Shown: one piece after another, positions 9,177 to 19,099 of the stretch
How the letters are laid out: each line of letters starts with the position of its first letter
Position numbering within the stretch: position 1 is the stretch's first letter
Source of the DNA: Ornithinibacillus bavariensis
GTDB lineage: Bacteria; Bacillota; Bacilli; Bacillales; Amphibacillaceae
NCBI RefSeq assembly: GCF_018333235.1
Contig: NZ_BORP01000001.1
Coordinates: 806,001 to 870,000, forward strand
Direction: 5' to 3'
DNA: 64,000 nt
Made by a program: the position numbers and the translations under genes
Notes under the pieces: generated by a model
Seen by the model: the letters and a program-made list of their open reading frames with translations, nothing else
The model's database searches: none
Told to the model about the DNA's origin: nothing

Positions 9177-9767
9177 ATGGAATTACAAGGTAAACGGATT
9201 GGTTTTGGGGTGACTGGTTCACATTGTACGTATAGTGAAGTGTTCGGTCCGATGGAAAAATTAATGGAACTTGGTGCAGAGGTCGTCCCAGTCGTTACGT
9301 ATACAGTAATGAATATTGACACGAAATTTGGAAAGGCAAAGGATCATATTGCCAGAATAGAATCCATAACAGGAAAGAAAGTAATTTCCACTATGCCAGA
9401 GGCAGAGCCGCTTGGGCCGACCTACCCACTAGACTGTATGGTTATTGCTCCATTAACAGGTAATTCCTTAAGTAAATTAGCAAATGCCCAAACAGATTCG
9501 CCTCCGTTAATGGCGGCAAAAGCTACAATGAGGAATCAAAGTCCAGTTGTGTTAGGTATTTCCACAAATGATGCGTTAGGATTAAATGGCATAAATTTAA
9601 TGCGATTAATGGCAAGTAAATTTATATATTTCGTCCCGTATGGTCAGGATGATCCATATAAAAAGCCAAATTCACTCGTTGCTAATATGGACTTATTACC
9701 GGAGACAATTATTTCAGCATTAGAGGGAAAACAGCTACAGCCAATATTAATACCACATTTGGATTAA
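9177..9767 (+). CDS. dpaB: Dipicolinate synthase subunit B (flavoprotein)
   Basis: DpaB (SpoVFB), 196 residues, belongs to the flavoprotein/decarboxylase (HFCD) fold and is the second subunit of dipicolinate synthase. The motif GFGVTGSHCTYSEVF at the N terminus is the cofactor-binding loop; MVIAPLTGNSLSKLANAQTDS is the family hallmark. It follows dpaA at three bases and is followed by asd after about 75 bases. The neighbours asd, dapG and dapA supply dihydrodipicolinate, the precursor. Confidence 0.96.
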   Translation: MELQGKRIGFGVTGSHCTYSEVFGPMEKLMELGAEVVPVVTYTVMNIDTKFGKAKDHIARIESITGKKVISTMPEAEPLGPTYPLDCMVIAPLTGNSLSKLANAQTDSPPLMAAKATMRNQSPVVLGISTNDALGLNGINLMRLMASKFIYFVPYGQDDPYKKPNSLVANMDLLPETIISALEGKQLQPILIPHLD

Positions 9768-9841
9768 TGTGTGATAAAATAAAAAACTAATAGTTTTGCC
9801 AATATTTATAAAGTTGTATCAGAGGAAGGAGATAGTATCCT

Positions 9842-10885
9842 ATGGAGAAGTATAATGTAGCAGTTGTTGGTGCAACAGGTGCTGTAGGCGAAAAAATTGT
9901 GAAGTTACTAGAAGAAAGAGATTTTCCAATTAAACAATTAAAGCTTCTATCCTCAAAACGATCAGCTGGAACGAAGGTAAAATTTAATGGAGAGATGATA
10001 ACGATAGAAGAGGCTACTGATGATAGCTTTCAAGATATCGATCTAGCATTATTTTCTGCAGGGGGAACGGTTTCTAAACGCTTTGCCCCTGAAGCAGTAA
10101 GATGTGGTGCAGTGGTTGTAGATAATACGAGTGCGTTTCGAATGGATGAGAAAGTACCACTTGTTGTACCAGAAGTAAATGAAGATGATTTACAATTACA
10201 TCAAGGTATCATAGCTAATCCAAATTGCTCTACAATTCAAATGGTGACAGCTTTAAAGCCTATAAAAGATGCGTTTGGCTTAAAGCGGGTTATTGTATCA
10301 ACATATCAAGCAGTATCAGGAGCAGGAAATCAGGCAGTAGAGGAATTACGAAAACAAGCTAAACAATTTATAAATAATGAAGAAATAACTGCTGAAATAT
10401 TACCAGTTAAAGGTGATAAGCATCACTATCCAATAGCCTTTAACGCATTGCCTCAAATTGATTTATTCCAAGACAATGGTTATACATTAGAAGAGATGAA
10501 AATGATAAACGAAACAAAAAAAATCATGCATGCGGAAGAACTTTCCGTTGCAGCTACCTGTGTTCGATTACCTTTTTTCACTTCTCACGCAGAAAGTGTA
10601 TATATTGAAGTAGAGCAAGATGGAATAACCACAGTGGATATATGGAAGGTTTTAGAAAATGCAGAAGGTATCATTTTACAAGATAACCCAAGCATTCAGA
10701 ATTATCCTACACCAATTGCTGCATCTGGTAAGAAGGAAGTATTTGTTGGTCGGGTACGAAAAGATTTAGATCAGCAAAATGGCATTCATCTGTGGATTGT
10801 ATCTGATAACTTGCTTAAGGGAGCAGCGTGGAACACTGTTCAAATAGCTGAAAAGCTCATTGAAAAAGGACTGTTATCCAATTAA
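9842..10885 (+). CDS. asd: Aspartate-semialdehyde dehydrogenase
   Basis: Asd reduces aspartyl phosphate to aspartate semialdehyde, the branch point to lysine, diaminopimelate, threonine and methionine. The 347-residue protein has the NADP loop VVGATGAVGEKIV near the N terminus, the active-site motif ANPNCSTIQM with Cys129, and AGNQAVEEL. AGGAAGGAG lies a short way upstream of ATG 9842. It sits in a pathway-ordered cluster with dapG and dapA. Confidence 0.97.
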   Translation: MEKYNVAVVGATGAVGEKIVKLLEERDFPIKQLKLLSSKRSAGTKVKFNGEMITIEEATDDSFQDIDLALFSAGGTVSKRFAPEAVRCGAVVVDNTSAFRMDEKVPLVVPEVNEDDLQLHQGIIANPNCSTIQMVTALKPIKDAFGLKRVIVSTYQAVSGAGNQAVEELRKQAKQFINNEEITAEILPVKGDKHHYPIAFNALPQIDLFQDNGYTLEEMKMINETKKIMHAEELSVAATCVRLPFFTSHAESVYIEVEQDGITTVDIWKVLENAEGIILQDNPSIQNYPTPIAASGKKEVFVGRVRKDLDQQNGIHLWIVSDNLLKGAAWNTVQIAEKLIEKGLLSN

Positions 10886-10944
10886 TTACTGTTTAACAGG
10901 CAGTATGTTGATAAAATTGTATTTAGTTAGAGGTGTGTGAAATT

Positions 10945-12198
10945 GTGCAGATATTAGTTCAAAAATTTGGTGGAACTTCTGTACAAAGTAATCAAAGTAG
11001 AAAACATGTTCTTCGTCATATAGAAAACGCACTAAATAATGACTTTAAACTGGTAGTAGTCGTATCTGCATTAGGTAGGAGTCCAGATCCCTATGCAACC
11101 GATTCTCTTTTAGAATTAGTTGATTATCCAGAGCATTCCATTACTAATCGAGAGCTCGATATGTTAATGGTTTGTGGAGAAATAATCGCTTCTGTTGTTC
11201 TATCCAATGAACTAAGAAAGAGTGGTATCTCATCCATCGCTTTAACTGGAGCACAAGCGGGTATTAAGACGAATGCAGATTTTAATCAAGCTAAAATAAA
11301 AGAAGTAGAACCATCACGTATTCTAACAGAGTTAAAAAAACATGACGTCGTTGTCGTTGCCGGCTTCCAAGGGAAAAATTTACAAGGGGAGTTGACTACC
11401 CTTGGTAGAGGCGGAAGTGATACAACAGCAGCTGCCCTTGGTGCAGCTCTAGCAGCGAAAAGTATTGAAATATTTACCGATGTTAATGGAATTATGACAG
11501 CAGACCCAAGGGTAGTAAAAAATGCTCGTGCATTGGATATTGTGTCGTATAGAGAAATTTGTAATTTAGCATATCAAGGAGCAAAGGTCATCCATCCACG
11601 TGCAGTAGAAATTGCTATGCATGCCAAGGTACCGATTAGAGTGCGTTCTACTTATGAGGAAAACGGTGGAACCTTAGTTACGAATACTAGGAATGGAAAA
11701 GTTGGGGTCGATATTTCTGACCGTGTAGTAACTGGAATAGCACATTTAGCAAATATTACCCAAATCAAGGTACAGACAAAGGAAAAAGAAGCATATCGAT
11801 TGCAATCTGAGGTGTTTAAAGCAATGGCAGATGCTGGGATATCCATTGACTTTATCAATATTTCGCCTACAGGTGTTATCTATACGGTTCCAAATCAACA
11901 AGCCAAGCGTGCAATTACTATTTTAAAGTCTAAGGGTTTCAATCCATCCATATTAGACGATTGTACGAAGGTATCTGTCGTAGGAGCTGGAATGACTGGG
12001 GTACCAGGAGTTGCCTCGCGGATAGTTCATGCTTTGACTAGTAAAGGAGTACAAATACTACAGTCCGCTGATAGTCATACAACAATATGGGTGTTGATTC
12101 CAAGTAAAGACTTGTTTACTGCGGTGAATGCATTGCATGAAGAATTTGATTTAAGTAATCAGTCGACAATTTTGCATGATTTTTTAACAGAAAGGTGA
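10945..12198 (+). CDS. dapG: Aspartokinase I (diaminopimelate-type)
   Basis: DapG phosphorylates aspartate, the first step to diaminopimelate for cell wall, lysine and dipicolinate. The 417-residue protein has VQKFGGTSV at the N terminus, GRGGSDTTAAALGAAL in the kinase core, and two C-terminal ACT domains (VFKAMADAGISIDFINI and VGAGMTGVPGVASRIV). I chose GTG 10945 because AGAGGTGTG precedes it and homologues begin at this point. An earlier in-frame GTG (10933) lies inside that ribosome site. Six bases separate it from dapA. Confidence 0.95.
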   Translation: MQILVQKFGGTSVQSNQSRKHVLRHIENALNNDFKLVVVVSALGRSPDPYATDSLLELVDYPEHSITNRELDMLMVCGEIIASVVLSNELRKSGISSIALTGAQAGIKTNADFNQAKIKEVEPSRILTELKKHDVVVVAGFQGKNLQGELTTLGRGGSDTTAAALGAALAAKSIEIFTDVNGIMTADPRVVKNARALDIVSYREICNLAYQGAKVIHPRAVEIAMHAKVPIRVRSTYEENGGTLVTNTRNGKVGVDISDRVVTGIAHLANITQIKVQTKEKEAYRLQSEVFKAMADAGISIDFINISPTGVIYTVPNQQAKRAITILKSKGFNPSILDDCTKVSVVGAGMTGVPGVASRIVHALTSKGVQILQSADSHTTIWVLIPSKDLFTAVNALHEEFDLSNQSTILHDFLTER

Positions 12199-12204
12199 GT
12201 AAAA

Positions 12205-13080
12205 ATGGATTTTGGAAACTTGTTAACAGCAATGGTTACTCCATTCGATGCTAATGGAGAGATCAATTTTTATGAAACAACAAAATTAGTAAATTATCTT
12301 TTAAATAATGGAACTGAAGGGTTAGTAGTTGCTGGAACAACTGGTGAATCACCAACACTCACAACAAAGGAAAAGATTGAATTATTTTCTCATGTAGTTA
12401 AAATTGTCGATAATCGTGTACCAGTTATCGCTGGTACAGGGGGGAATAGTACGAGAAGCTCTATTGAATTAACGAAAGAAGCGGAAAATTGTGGTGTCGA
12501 TGCGGTTATGCTTGTAGCACCATATTATAATAAACCAAATCAATTGGGGTTATATGAGCATTTTAAGACCATTGCCAGTGAAACAAAACTTCCAGTAATG
12601 CTCTATAACATTCCCGGGAGATCAGTAGTGAAAATGTCTGCAGAAACGATTATTGCGTTAAGCAAAATTGATAATATAGTTTCTGTTAAAGAGGCAAGTG
12701 GAGATCTAGATTTGGCAGCTACAATTATAGAGAATACTAGTGAAGACTTTCGTGTGTATAGTGGGGATGATGGGTTAACTTTACCGATGCTAGCAATTGG
12801 TGGTAATGGTATTATCTCTGTTGCCTCCCATATTATTGGGAATGAAATGCAGGAAATGATCCACGCATTCCAGAAAGGAGACACGAAGCGAGCTGCTTTC
12901 ATTCACCGTAAATTACTTCCGTTAATGAACAGCCTATTTGCTCAGCCATCACCAACTCCAGTAAAAGCAGCTTTAATACAGAAGGAAATTCGTGCTGGTG
13001 GGGTACGCCTACCACTTGTTCCATTAACAGAAGAGGAAGAGCTAAAATTAATGAAGATCATTACTGAATTTCATCTATAA
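12205..13080 (+). CDS. dapA: 4-hydroxy-tetrahydrodipicolinate synthase
   Basis: DapA condenses pyruvate with aspartate semialdehyde; its product feeds both diaminopimelate and, via DpaAB, dipicolinate. The 291-residue TIM barrel shows VVAGTTGESPTLT, the tyrosine motif LYNIPGRS and the Schiff-base lysine Lys162 in SVKEASGD. AAAGGTGAG lies just before ATG 12205. It closes the spoVF-asd-dapG-dapA cluster and is followed by a terminator. In B. subtilis rnjB comes next; here it is absent. Confidence 0.97.
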   Translation: MDFGNLLTAMVTPFDANGEINFYETTKLVNYLLNNGTEGLVVAGTTGESPTLTTKEKIELFSHVVKIVDNRVPVIAGTGGNSTRSSIELTKEAENCGVDAVMLVAPYYNKPNQLGLYEHFKTIASETKLPVMLYNIPGRSVVKMSAETIIALSKIDNIVSVKEASGDLDLAATIIENTSEDFRVYSGDDGLTLPMLAIGGNGIISVASHIIGNEMQEMIHAFQKGDTKRAAFIHRKLLPLMNSLFAQPSPTPVKAALIQKEIRAGGVRLPLVPLTEEEELKLMKIITEFHL

Positions 13081-13089
13081 AAATAACTG

Positions 13090-13118
13090 AAGCAGTCACT
13101 TGACTGCTTTTTCTTTTT
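13090..13118 (+). terminator. Rho-independent terminator after dapA
   Basis: Perfect stem AAGCAGTC / GACTGCTT with loop ACTT and a T-rich tail. Confidence 0.88.
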
Positions 13119-13326
13119 CCAAACGAATTAATTAATAAGTGGGAAATAAGCTTATCACTATTGGTTTAACTTAGTTGTTGGCAAATTTCTAAAGAATGTA
13201 TTTGCTCTATTAGCCCATACTATAGCTATAGCCTATTTGAGGACAAGGATACAAAGGCTTCCTTCCCTAGTGGTAATAGGAGTTCTGAACCGTAGACAGT
13301 AAGTTTTTAAAAGGAGTGTACGAATA

Positions 13327-14073
13327 ATGGAAAAAGACACCGAGAAGAAAGATGGACAGGAACAGGAACAAGGTGAGGAACAACAATCACCATCGTCAAT
13401 CGTTCAAAAAATTCAAGCACTTGGGCAAACAAACATCCCACAAGCACCAGACTCTAACATACATGTGTTATCTATTATTGGCCAAATTGAAGGTCATATC
13501 CAATTACCTCCACAGAATAAAACAACTAAATATGAGCATATACTACCTCAATTAATTGCTATTGAACAAAATCCTAAAATAGAAGGCGTAATACTATTAT
13601 TAAACACGGTTGGTGGTGATGTAGAGGCTGGACTTGCACTATCAGAGATGATTGCATCACTTTCGAAGCCAACAGTATCTATTGTGCTTGGTGGCGGTCA
13701 TTCCATTGGGGTTCCGATAGCAGTATCGACGAATTACTCGTTTATAGTTCCTACTGCAACTATGACTATCCATCCTGTACGGTTAACAGGTCTGGTGATT
13801 AGTGTGCCACAAACATTTGAATACTTAGATAAGATGCAAGAGCGGGTAATTAACTTTGTAGTCAACCATTCCCATATTAAAGAAGAAAAGTTTAAAGACC
13901 TAATGTTTGCAAAAGGTAATTTAACGAGAGATATTGGAACAAATGTAGTTGGAGAAGATGCGGTAGAATATGGATTGATTGATGAGGTTGGGGGAGTAAA
14001 AGAAGCGATGACAAAGTTAAATGAATTAATCAACGAAGGTAAAGGAAACGAACAACAGGAGGTCATTCAATGA
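13327..14073 (+). CDS. tepA: TepA/YmfB, ClpP-like serine protease homologue
   Basis: A 248-residue ClpP/crotonase-fold protein. An acidic, Gln-rich N-terminal tail (about 30 residues) precedes the fold. Core motifs are [20 protein letters not shown] and [16 protein letters not shown], the latter holding the candidate nucleophile Ser. B. subtilis YmfB/TepA was named translocation-enhancing protein; its substrate is not clear. AAAAGGAGTG lies before ATG 13327. The stop overlaps ylzJ (ATGA at 14070-14073), so the two are probably co-translated. Confidence 0.9.
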   Translation: MEKDTEKKDGQEQEQGEEQQSPSSIVQKIQALGQTNIPQAPDSNIHVLSIIGQIEGHIQLPPQNKTTKYEHILPQLIAIEQNPKIEGVILLLNTVGGDVEAGLALSEMIASLSKPTVSIVLGGGHSIGVPIAVSTNYSFIVPTATMTIHPVRLTGLVISVPQTFEYLDKMQERVINFVVNHSHIKEEKFKDLMFAKGNLTRDIGTNVVGEDAVEYGLIDEVGGVKEAMTKLNELINEGKGNEQQEVIQ

Positions 14074-14276
14074 TCCATTATACGCCATTGTCAGAATCAG
14101 ATATTTATCCAATTGACGAAGCGGCTTATACAAATCGAAAGTGTGTCAACTATGAAGGCAAAACAGTGTTTGTCGAAAAAAACACAAATGGTGAGTATCA
14201 ATTAGTGCAATTACTCTCAACAGATCCTCAGGATTATTTAAATGAAAAGTTTACTCCTGGAACAATTATTCCATAA
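14070..14276 (+). CDS. ylzJ: YlzJ-like protein
   Basis: A small 68-residue protein starting [14 protein letters not shown] and containing [14 protein letters not shown] and [15 protein letters not shown]. The gene lies between tepA and spoIIIE as in B. subtilis, with AGGAGG just upstream inside tepA and a 4-base overlap with that gene. No function is known. No membrane segment or signal peptide is visible. Confidence 0.85.
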   Translation: MIHYTPLSESDIYPIDEAAYTNRKCVNYEGKTVFVEKNTNGEYQLVQLLSTDPQDYLNEKFTPGTIIP

Positions 14277-14330
14277 TGAGAATGTCATATGGACAACACT
14301 ATGATATACTATATATGATGGAACATTATA

Positions 14331-14358
14331 CCCCTTGCCAAATGAAAGGCAGGGGTTT
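14331..14358 (+). terminator. Possible terminator between ylzJ and spoIIIE
   Basis: CCCCTTGCC and GGCAGGGG pair with one bulged T, followed by TTTATTA. The T tract is short, so read-through into spoIIIE is possible. Confidence 0.5.
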
Positions 14359-14395
14359 ATTACTAGTTGCCGCGCAAGTTTTAAGAGGTGAGAAA

Positions 14396-16675
14396 ATGGC
14401 TAAAAAAAGAAGAAAAAAGAAGAAAAGCGCATTAAAAAAACAAGTCAAATTGGAACTTATTGGTTTATTGTTTATTTTTCTAGCAATCTTTGGTAGTGGT
14501 GCTAGTGCTATTAGTGGTGGAGCAATCCCAGGAGGCTTGGAGCATATTTTTAAATTCTTTTTGGGAATTTGGTATTTTATTGCTTCCCTGTTCCTATTAG
14601 CAACTGGTTTGTTCCTAGTAGTAAAAAGGCGTACGCCGAACTTCTTACATAAAAAAATGATAGGACTTTATATTGTAATTGCTGGAATACTTTTATATAC
14701 CCATATACAGGTCTATGAAAATATTCTTAAGGTTGCTTCTGACACCTCTATTATGAAAGCGACTTGGAATACTTTTTTTGATTATGTTGCAGGGCAAGCA
14801 TCAACTGGACAAACAGGTGGAGGAATGATTGGTGCTATGATTTTTGCGTTCTGCTACTATTTATTTTCATCTGTAGGAGCAAAGATCGTTGCTATATTTT
14901 CTGTGTTAATTGGTGTAATGTTTTTAACAGAATTTTCATTAGGTGATTTCTCAATCAAACTAATCAATGATGTAAAGTCTTTATGGAAAAAGACAAGAAA
15001 AAAAATTGCTGGGCAGGAAAAGAAGAAAGCAAAGAGAGCTACTACTGATACTGTTGAGGTATTGATTGAGCCAGAGCCACTTACAGTAAATAAAGAAGAG
15101 GATTATCCGGCGGTAACCTATGCTTTCGAGCAGCAGCAAAGGATGTCATCTATTGAAGAGCCTTCAACTCCAGAAGAAGCGTTAGAAGAAGCTGAAGATG
15201 ATGAAATAGATTTAGAGCAGGCAATGCCGATGGTAGAAGCCGAAAACCCAGAATATATTCTACCATCACCAAATCTATTATCAGAGCCGATAAATAATGC
15301 TCAACAGCATGATAAAGCACAGATACAAGCGGTAGTTCGCAAGCTAGAAAAAACCTTTCACAGTTTTGGTGTGAAAGCACGTGTTACGAAGGTAAATGTT
15401 GGTCCGGCAGTCACGAAATATGAGGTTTATCCAGAGGCAGGCGTTAAGGTAAGTAAAATAGTTAATTTACATGATGATCTAGCCCTAGCACTTGCAGCCA
15501 AGGATATTCGTATAGAGGCACCTATTCCAGGAAAATCAGCTGTTGGAATAGAGGTTCCAAATCAGGAGATAGCCATGGTTTCACTACGGGAAGTATTAGA
15601 TAGTACATCTAGTAATCAATCTTCTAAACTCCTTGTCGCTTTAGGAAAAGATATCTCAGGTGATGCAGTTTTAGCAGAATTAAATAAAATGCCCCATCTG
15701 TTAATTGCTGGTGCTACTGGAAGTGGGAAAAGTGTTTGTGTCAACGGGATTATCACAACCATATTAATGCGGGCAAAACCCCATGAAGTTAAAATGATGA
15801 TGATTGATCCGAAAAAAGTAGAATTAAATGTATATAACGGTATTCCACATTTACTTGCACCTGTTGTAACAGATCCAAAGAAGGCTTCTCGTGCACTTAA
15901 AAAAGTAGTCGCTGAGATGGAGCGACGCTATGAGCTATTCTCTGAAACGGGAACACGTAACATTGAAGGCTATAATGAATATGTTCGAAAATATAATCAT
16001 TCTTCAAATAACGAAAATGAACATCCAAATTTACCTTATATCGTTGTTATAGTAGATGAATTGGCAGATTTAATGATGGTTGCCTCAAGCGATGTTGAGG
16101 ATTCTATAACAAGACTGGCGCAAATGGCTAGAGCTGCTGGAATTCATTTAATTATTGCAACACAGCGTCCTTCTGTGGATGTTATTACTGGGGTTATTAA
16201 AGCGAATATTCCATCGCGAATTGCCTTTAGTGTGTCCTCATCAACAGATTCACGTACAATTTTAGACTCCGGTGGGGCAGAGAGATTGTTAGGAAGAGGG
16301 GACATGTTATTTCTTCCAGTTGGTTCTTCGAAGCCTACTCGTGTACAAGGAGCATTCTTATCTGATGATGAAGTTGAAAGGGTGGTTGATCATTGTATTG
16401 AGCAACAAAAAGCAAGCTACCAAGAAGAAATGATACCTGAGGATACGAATGAAGTTGTTGAAGAGGTAGATGATGAATTGTTTGATGATGCAGTTCAGCT
16501 TGTAATGGAAATGCAAAGTGCAAGTGTTTCGATGCTACAAAGAAGATTTAGAATTGGTTATACAAGAGCAGCAAGACTTATCGATGCAATGGAATTAAGA
16601 GGAATTGTTGGACCGTACGAAGGAAGTAAACCTCGAGCAGTTTTAATAACTCAAACAGAAGAAAAATCGTCATAA
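14396..16675 (+). CDS. spoIIIE: DNA translocase SpoIIIE (FtsK family)
   Basis: SpoIIIE pumps the chromosome into the forespore across the sporulation septum and helps clear trapped DNA from division septa. The 759-residue protein has a Lys/Arg-rich start, four N-terminal membrane segments, an acidic linker (residues about 215-305), the motor with Walker A GATGSGKS near residue 440 and Walker [13 protein letters not shown], and a C-terminal winged-helix gamma domain ([18 protein letters not shown]). I chose ATG 14396 after AGAGGTGAG, not the upstream in-frame ATG 14276, which has no family match. Confidence 0.97.
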   Translation: MAKKRRKKKKSALKKQVKLELIGLLFIFLAIFGSGASAISGGAIPGGLEHIFKFFLGIWYFIASLFLLATGLFLVVKRRTPNFLHKKMIGLYIVIAGILLYTHIQVYENILKVASDTSIMKATWNTFFDYVAGQASTGQTGGGMIGAMIFAFCYYLFSSVGAKIVAIFSVLIGVMFLTEFSLGDFSIKLINDVKSLWKKTRKKIAGQEKKKAKRATTDTVEVLIEPEPLTVNKEEDYPAVTYAFEQQQRMSSIEEPSTPEEALEEAEDDEIDLEQAMPMVEAENPEYILPSPNLLSEPINNAQQHDKAQIQAVVRKLEKTFHSFGVKARVTKVNVGPAVTKYEVYPEAGVKVSKIVNLHDDLALALAAKDIRIEAPIPGKSAVGIEVPNQEIAMVSLREVLDSTSSNQSSKLLVALGKDISGDAVLAELNKMPHLLIAGATGSGKSVCVNGIITTILMRAKPHEVKMMMIDPKKVELNVYNGIPHLLAPVVTDPKKASRALKKVVAEMERRYELFSETGTRNIEGYNEYVRKYNHSSNNENEHPNLPYIVVIVDELADLMMVASSDVEDSITRLAQMARAAGIHLIIATQRPSVDVITGVIKANIPSRIAFSVSSSTDSRTILDSGGAERLLGRGDMLFLPVGSSKPTRVQGAFLSDDEVERVVDHCIEQQKASYQEEMIPEDTNEVVEEVDDELFDDAVQLVMEMQSASVSMLQRRFRIGYTRAARLIDAMELRGIVGPYEGSKPRAVLITQTEEKSS

Positions 16676-16696
16676 TGCACCATTTGTGTAATTTTA

Positions 16697-16750
16697 AGGC
16701 GGGGTTACATTGGAATGAATAAGTGTTTCCCCTGCTTTTTTTTGTAAACT
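16697..16750 (+). terminator. Probable terminator after spoIIIE
   Basis: GGCGGGG pairs with CCCCTGC across a longer loop, and a run of eight or more T follows. Confidence 0.6.
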
Positions 16751-16896
16751 AGTGTTAAAACTCTACTTTTTTCCATGCTTTGTCTATTTAACTATTAGTT
16801 TGTTGGCTATTTTGTTAGAAAAAAAGAATAAAAATGTGGTAAGACTCGAAATTTTAAATAAAACTATTTATTTGTTTATAAAATAATGATATATTA

Positions 16897-16948
16897 TTCA
16901 AGGTATGGTTGTCAGAGTTTGTCGTAATTCCTTTACCTTGAATTTTTT
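16897..16948 (+). promoter_or_regulatory. Terminator-like hairpin in the ymfC leader
   Basis: TTCAAGGTA (16897-16905) and TACCTTGAA (16934-16942) form a perfect 9-base stem around a 28-base loop, followed at once by T6. It ends about 25 bases before the ymfC start. It could be an attenuator or simply an upstream terminator. Confidence 0.55.
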
Positions 16949-16973
16949 CTAGGTAAAAAGCAGGGGGGCTCTT

Positions 16974-17699
16974 ATGTCTATAAAAGTGGACTCGAGGCAT
17001 TTATATTTACAGGTAATCGATAGAATAAAACAAGATATTGAAAGCGGTAAATATAAAGCAAATGAAAAGCTTCCATCTGAATTTGAATTATCAAAGCAAT
17101 TAGGTGTATCAAGGGCTACTTTACGTGAAGCACTTCGGCTTTTAGAAGAAGACAATGTTGTTATTCGAAAGCATGGGGTGGGGACATTTGTAAATCCTAA
17201 ACCTATTGTATCTTCTGGTATTGAAGAGCTAACAAGTGTGACTTATATGATTGAGCAGGCTGGTAAAAAACCAGGTTCACAGTTCTTCCTAACGGATATT
17301 ATCGAACCAACTGAGGAAGAAAAGTCTAAATTTATGCCTTTAGAAGTAAGAGAATTGGCAAAACTTGAACGTGTCCGTACTGCGGACGGATTACCAGTCG
17401 TATATTGTATTGATAAGGTGCCAAAAGACCTAATTCCTATTGAAGCTGCCCATACAGAGGATTCCTTGTTTAAGGTAATTGAACAACATACGGGAAAAAG
17501 AATTAGCTATGCTATCACCTATATAGAACCAGTAACTTATCATGAAAAGATTTATGGAATATTAAACTGTGATTTCGAACAATCCTTGTTATTGTTAAAA
17601 CAAATGCATTATACGGATAATGACGAACCAGTTCTTTATTCTCTTAACTACTTTCGTTCAGATGTGTTTAGTTTTCATGTCTTCCGGAAACGTATATAG
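16974..17699 (+). CDS. ymfC: GntR family transcriptional regulator (HutC-type)
   Basis: A 241-residue regulator with an N-terminal winged helix ([19 protein letters not shown] and the recognition region [18 protein letters not shown]) and a C-terminal UTRA ligand-binding domain (about residues 90-240). AGGGGGG lies before ATG 16974. It directly precedes a four-gene nucleoside-type ABC importer, so it probably controls that operon, sensing a nucleoside or a related metabolite (inference). An inverted repeat before the lipoprotein gene (17750-17773) is a candidate operator. Confidence 0.9.
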   Translation: MSIKVDSRHLYLQVIDRIKQDIESGKYKANEKLPSEFELSKQLGVSRATLREALRLLEEDNVVIRKHGVGTFVNPKPIVSSGIEELTSVTYMIEQAGKKPGSQFFLTDIIEPTEEEKSKFMPLEVRELAKLERVRTADGLPVVYCIDKVPKDLIPIEAAHTEDSLFKVIEQHTGKRISYAITYIEPVTYHEKIYGILNCDFEQSLLLLKQMHYTDNDEPVLYSLNYFRSDVFSFHVFRKRI

Positions 17700-17749
17700 A
17701 AGGATGGAAACACGCATTTTAGGAGGTGATTTTTTACTGTCGAGGAATT

Positions 17750-17773
17750 TAATGTGGTTACATAATAACATTA
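17750..17773 (+). promoter_or_regulatory. Candidate operator before the ABC importer
   Basis: TAATGTGGTTA and TAATAACATTA are inverted copies (9 of 11 positions match) with two bases between. The site lies about 40 bases before the lipoprotein start and just behind a GntR regulator gene. Confidence 0.4.
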
Positions 17774-17810
17774 CTATTTTTTAAAAAAATTTATTTAGGG
17801 GGCTTTGTCC

Positions 17811-18914
17811 ATGAAAAAATTAGGCTTACTAGTTGTATTGATTCTAAGTTTAGGATTATTTTTAGCTGCCTGTGGTGGTGGAGATAACAAAGAAAAAGGT
17901 AACAACAATAACTCTGGAGACACTGCTAAAAATGAAGATTCTAATGATTTTAAAGTTGGTATGGTAACAGACCTTGGTGGAGTGGATGATAAATCATTTA
18001 ACCAATCCGCATGGGAAGGGTTAAAAGTATTTGGTGAACAAAATGGTTTAACTGAAGGAGAAGGCTATACTTACGAACAATCAAATGCAAAAGAAGATTA
18101 TATTCCGAACTTAACTCGTTTAGTACGTAATAAATATGATCTTATCTATGGAATTGGTTTCGAACTTAAAGAAGATTTAACTACAATTGCAGAGCAAAAT
18201 TCTGATTTACACTTTGCAATCGTTGATGACGTTATTGAACTACCTAACGTAGTAAGTATTACTTTCAAAGAGCATGAAGGATCATTTTTAGTTGGTGTAG
18301 CTGCTGCTCTAAAAACCAAGACAAACAAATTAGGATTTGTTGGAGGTATTGATTCTCCTCTAATTAATAAATTTGAAGCGGGATTTATTGCAGGTGCAAA
18401 ATCAGTAAATCCTAATATCGAAGTTGATGTACAATATGCAGAAAGCTTTGGCGATCCTGCTAAGGGTAAATTAATCGCTACAAACATGTATAATAACGGT
18501 ATTGATGTTATCTATCATGCATCAGGTGCAACAGGTAATGGTGTATTTAACCAAGCAAAAGACCTAAAACAAAATGATGCAGATCGTGAAATTTGGGTAA
18601 TTGGTGTAGACCGTGACCAACACGAAGAAGGTAAAGTAGGAGACCAAAACGTAACACTTACATCCATGATTAAACGTGTAGATGTAGCTGTAGAAAACGT
18701 GTCTACAATGTCAATGAAAAATGAGTTTCCTGGTGGAGAAAAATTAGAATTTGGTATTGAAGAAGATGGAATCGGCTTTGCTACTACAAATCAAGAAGCT
18801 ATGACTGAAGAAATTATTAACACTGTTAATGAATGGAAAGATAAAATTCTGAAGGGTGAAGTAAAGGTTCCTACTACCCGTGAGGAATTAAAAACGTTTG
18901 AAGAAGGGCTATAA
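17811..18914 (+). CDS. nupN: BMP family nucleoside ABC transporter lipoprotein
   Basis: A 367-residue substrate-binding lipoprotein of the Bmp/Med family, as in guanosine importer NupNOPQ of B. subtilis. The signal peptide ends in the lipobox LAAC with Cys21, followed by a Gly/Asn/Asp-rich linker. The family motif VGMVTDLGGVDDKSFNQSAW follows. I chose ATG 17811 after TAGGGGGC; a TTG six bases upstream is in frame but less likely. A strong terminator after it would make this protein more abundant than the downstream ATPase and permeases. Confidence 0.93.
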   Translation: MKKLGLLVVLILSLGLFLAACGGGDNKEKGNNNNSGDTAKNEDSNDFKVGMVTDLGGVDDKSFNQSAWEGLKVFGEQNGLTEGEGYTYEQSNAKEDYIPNLTRLVRNKYDLIYGIGFELKEDLTTIAEQNSDLHFAIVDDVIELPNVVSITFKEHEGSFLVGVAAALKTKTNKLGFVGGIDSPLINKFEAGFIAGAKSVNPNIEVDVQYAESFGDPAKGKLIATNMYNNGIDVIYHASGATGNGVFNQAKDLKQNDADREIWVIGVDRDQHEEGKVGDQNVTLTSMIKRVDVAVENVSTMSMKNEFPGGEKLEFGIEEDGIGFATTNQEAMTEEIINTVNEWKDKILKGEVKVPTTREELKTFEEGL

Positions 18915-18925
18915 GAAATATAATA

Positions 18926-18964
18926 GATTAGAAAAGACCTTATGAGGGTCTTTTCTAATCTTTT
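18926..18964 (+). terminator. Strong terminator after the lipoprotein gene
   Basis: Stem GATTAGAAAAGACC / GGTCTTTTCTAATC with T4 behind it. It probably allows partial read-through to the ATPase gene. Confidence 0.9.
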
Positions 18965-19099
18965 CATTAAAATCCTCAAATGAAGACTGATGAAACTAGG
19001 TTCGTCTTTTTCATTTGGTGATTTTATACTAAAATATAATCATTCAATTATTAAAAATAACCCATGAATGGAATAGAGAATAAAAGAGAGGTGACATCA

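Noticed and set aside
17774-17796. CodY-like A/T-rich site before the lipoprotein gene
   Set aside because: About five mismatches to AATTTTCWGAAAATT; chance is likely in such AT-rich DNA.
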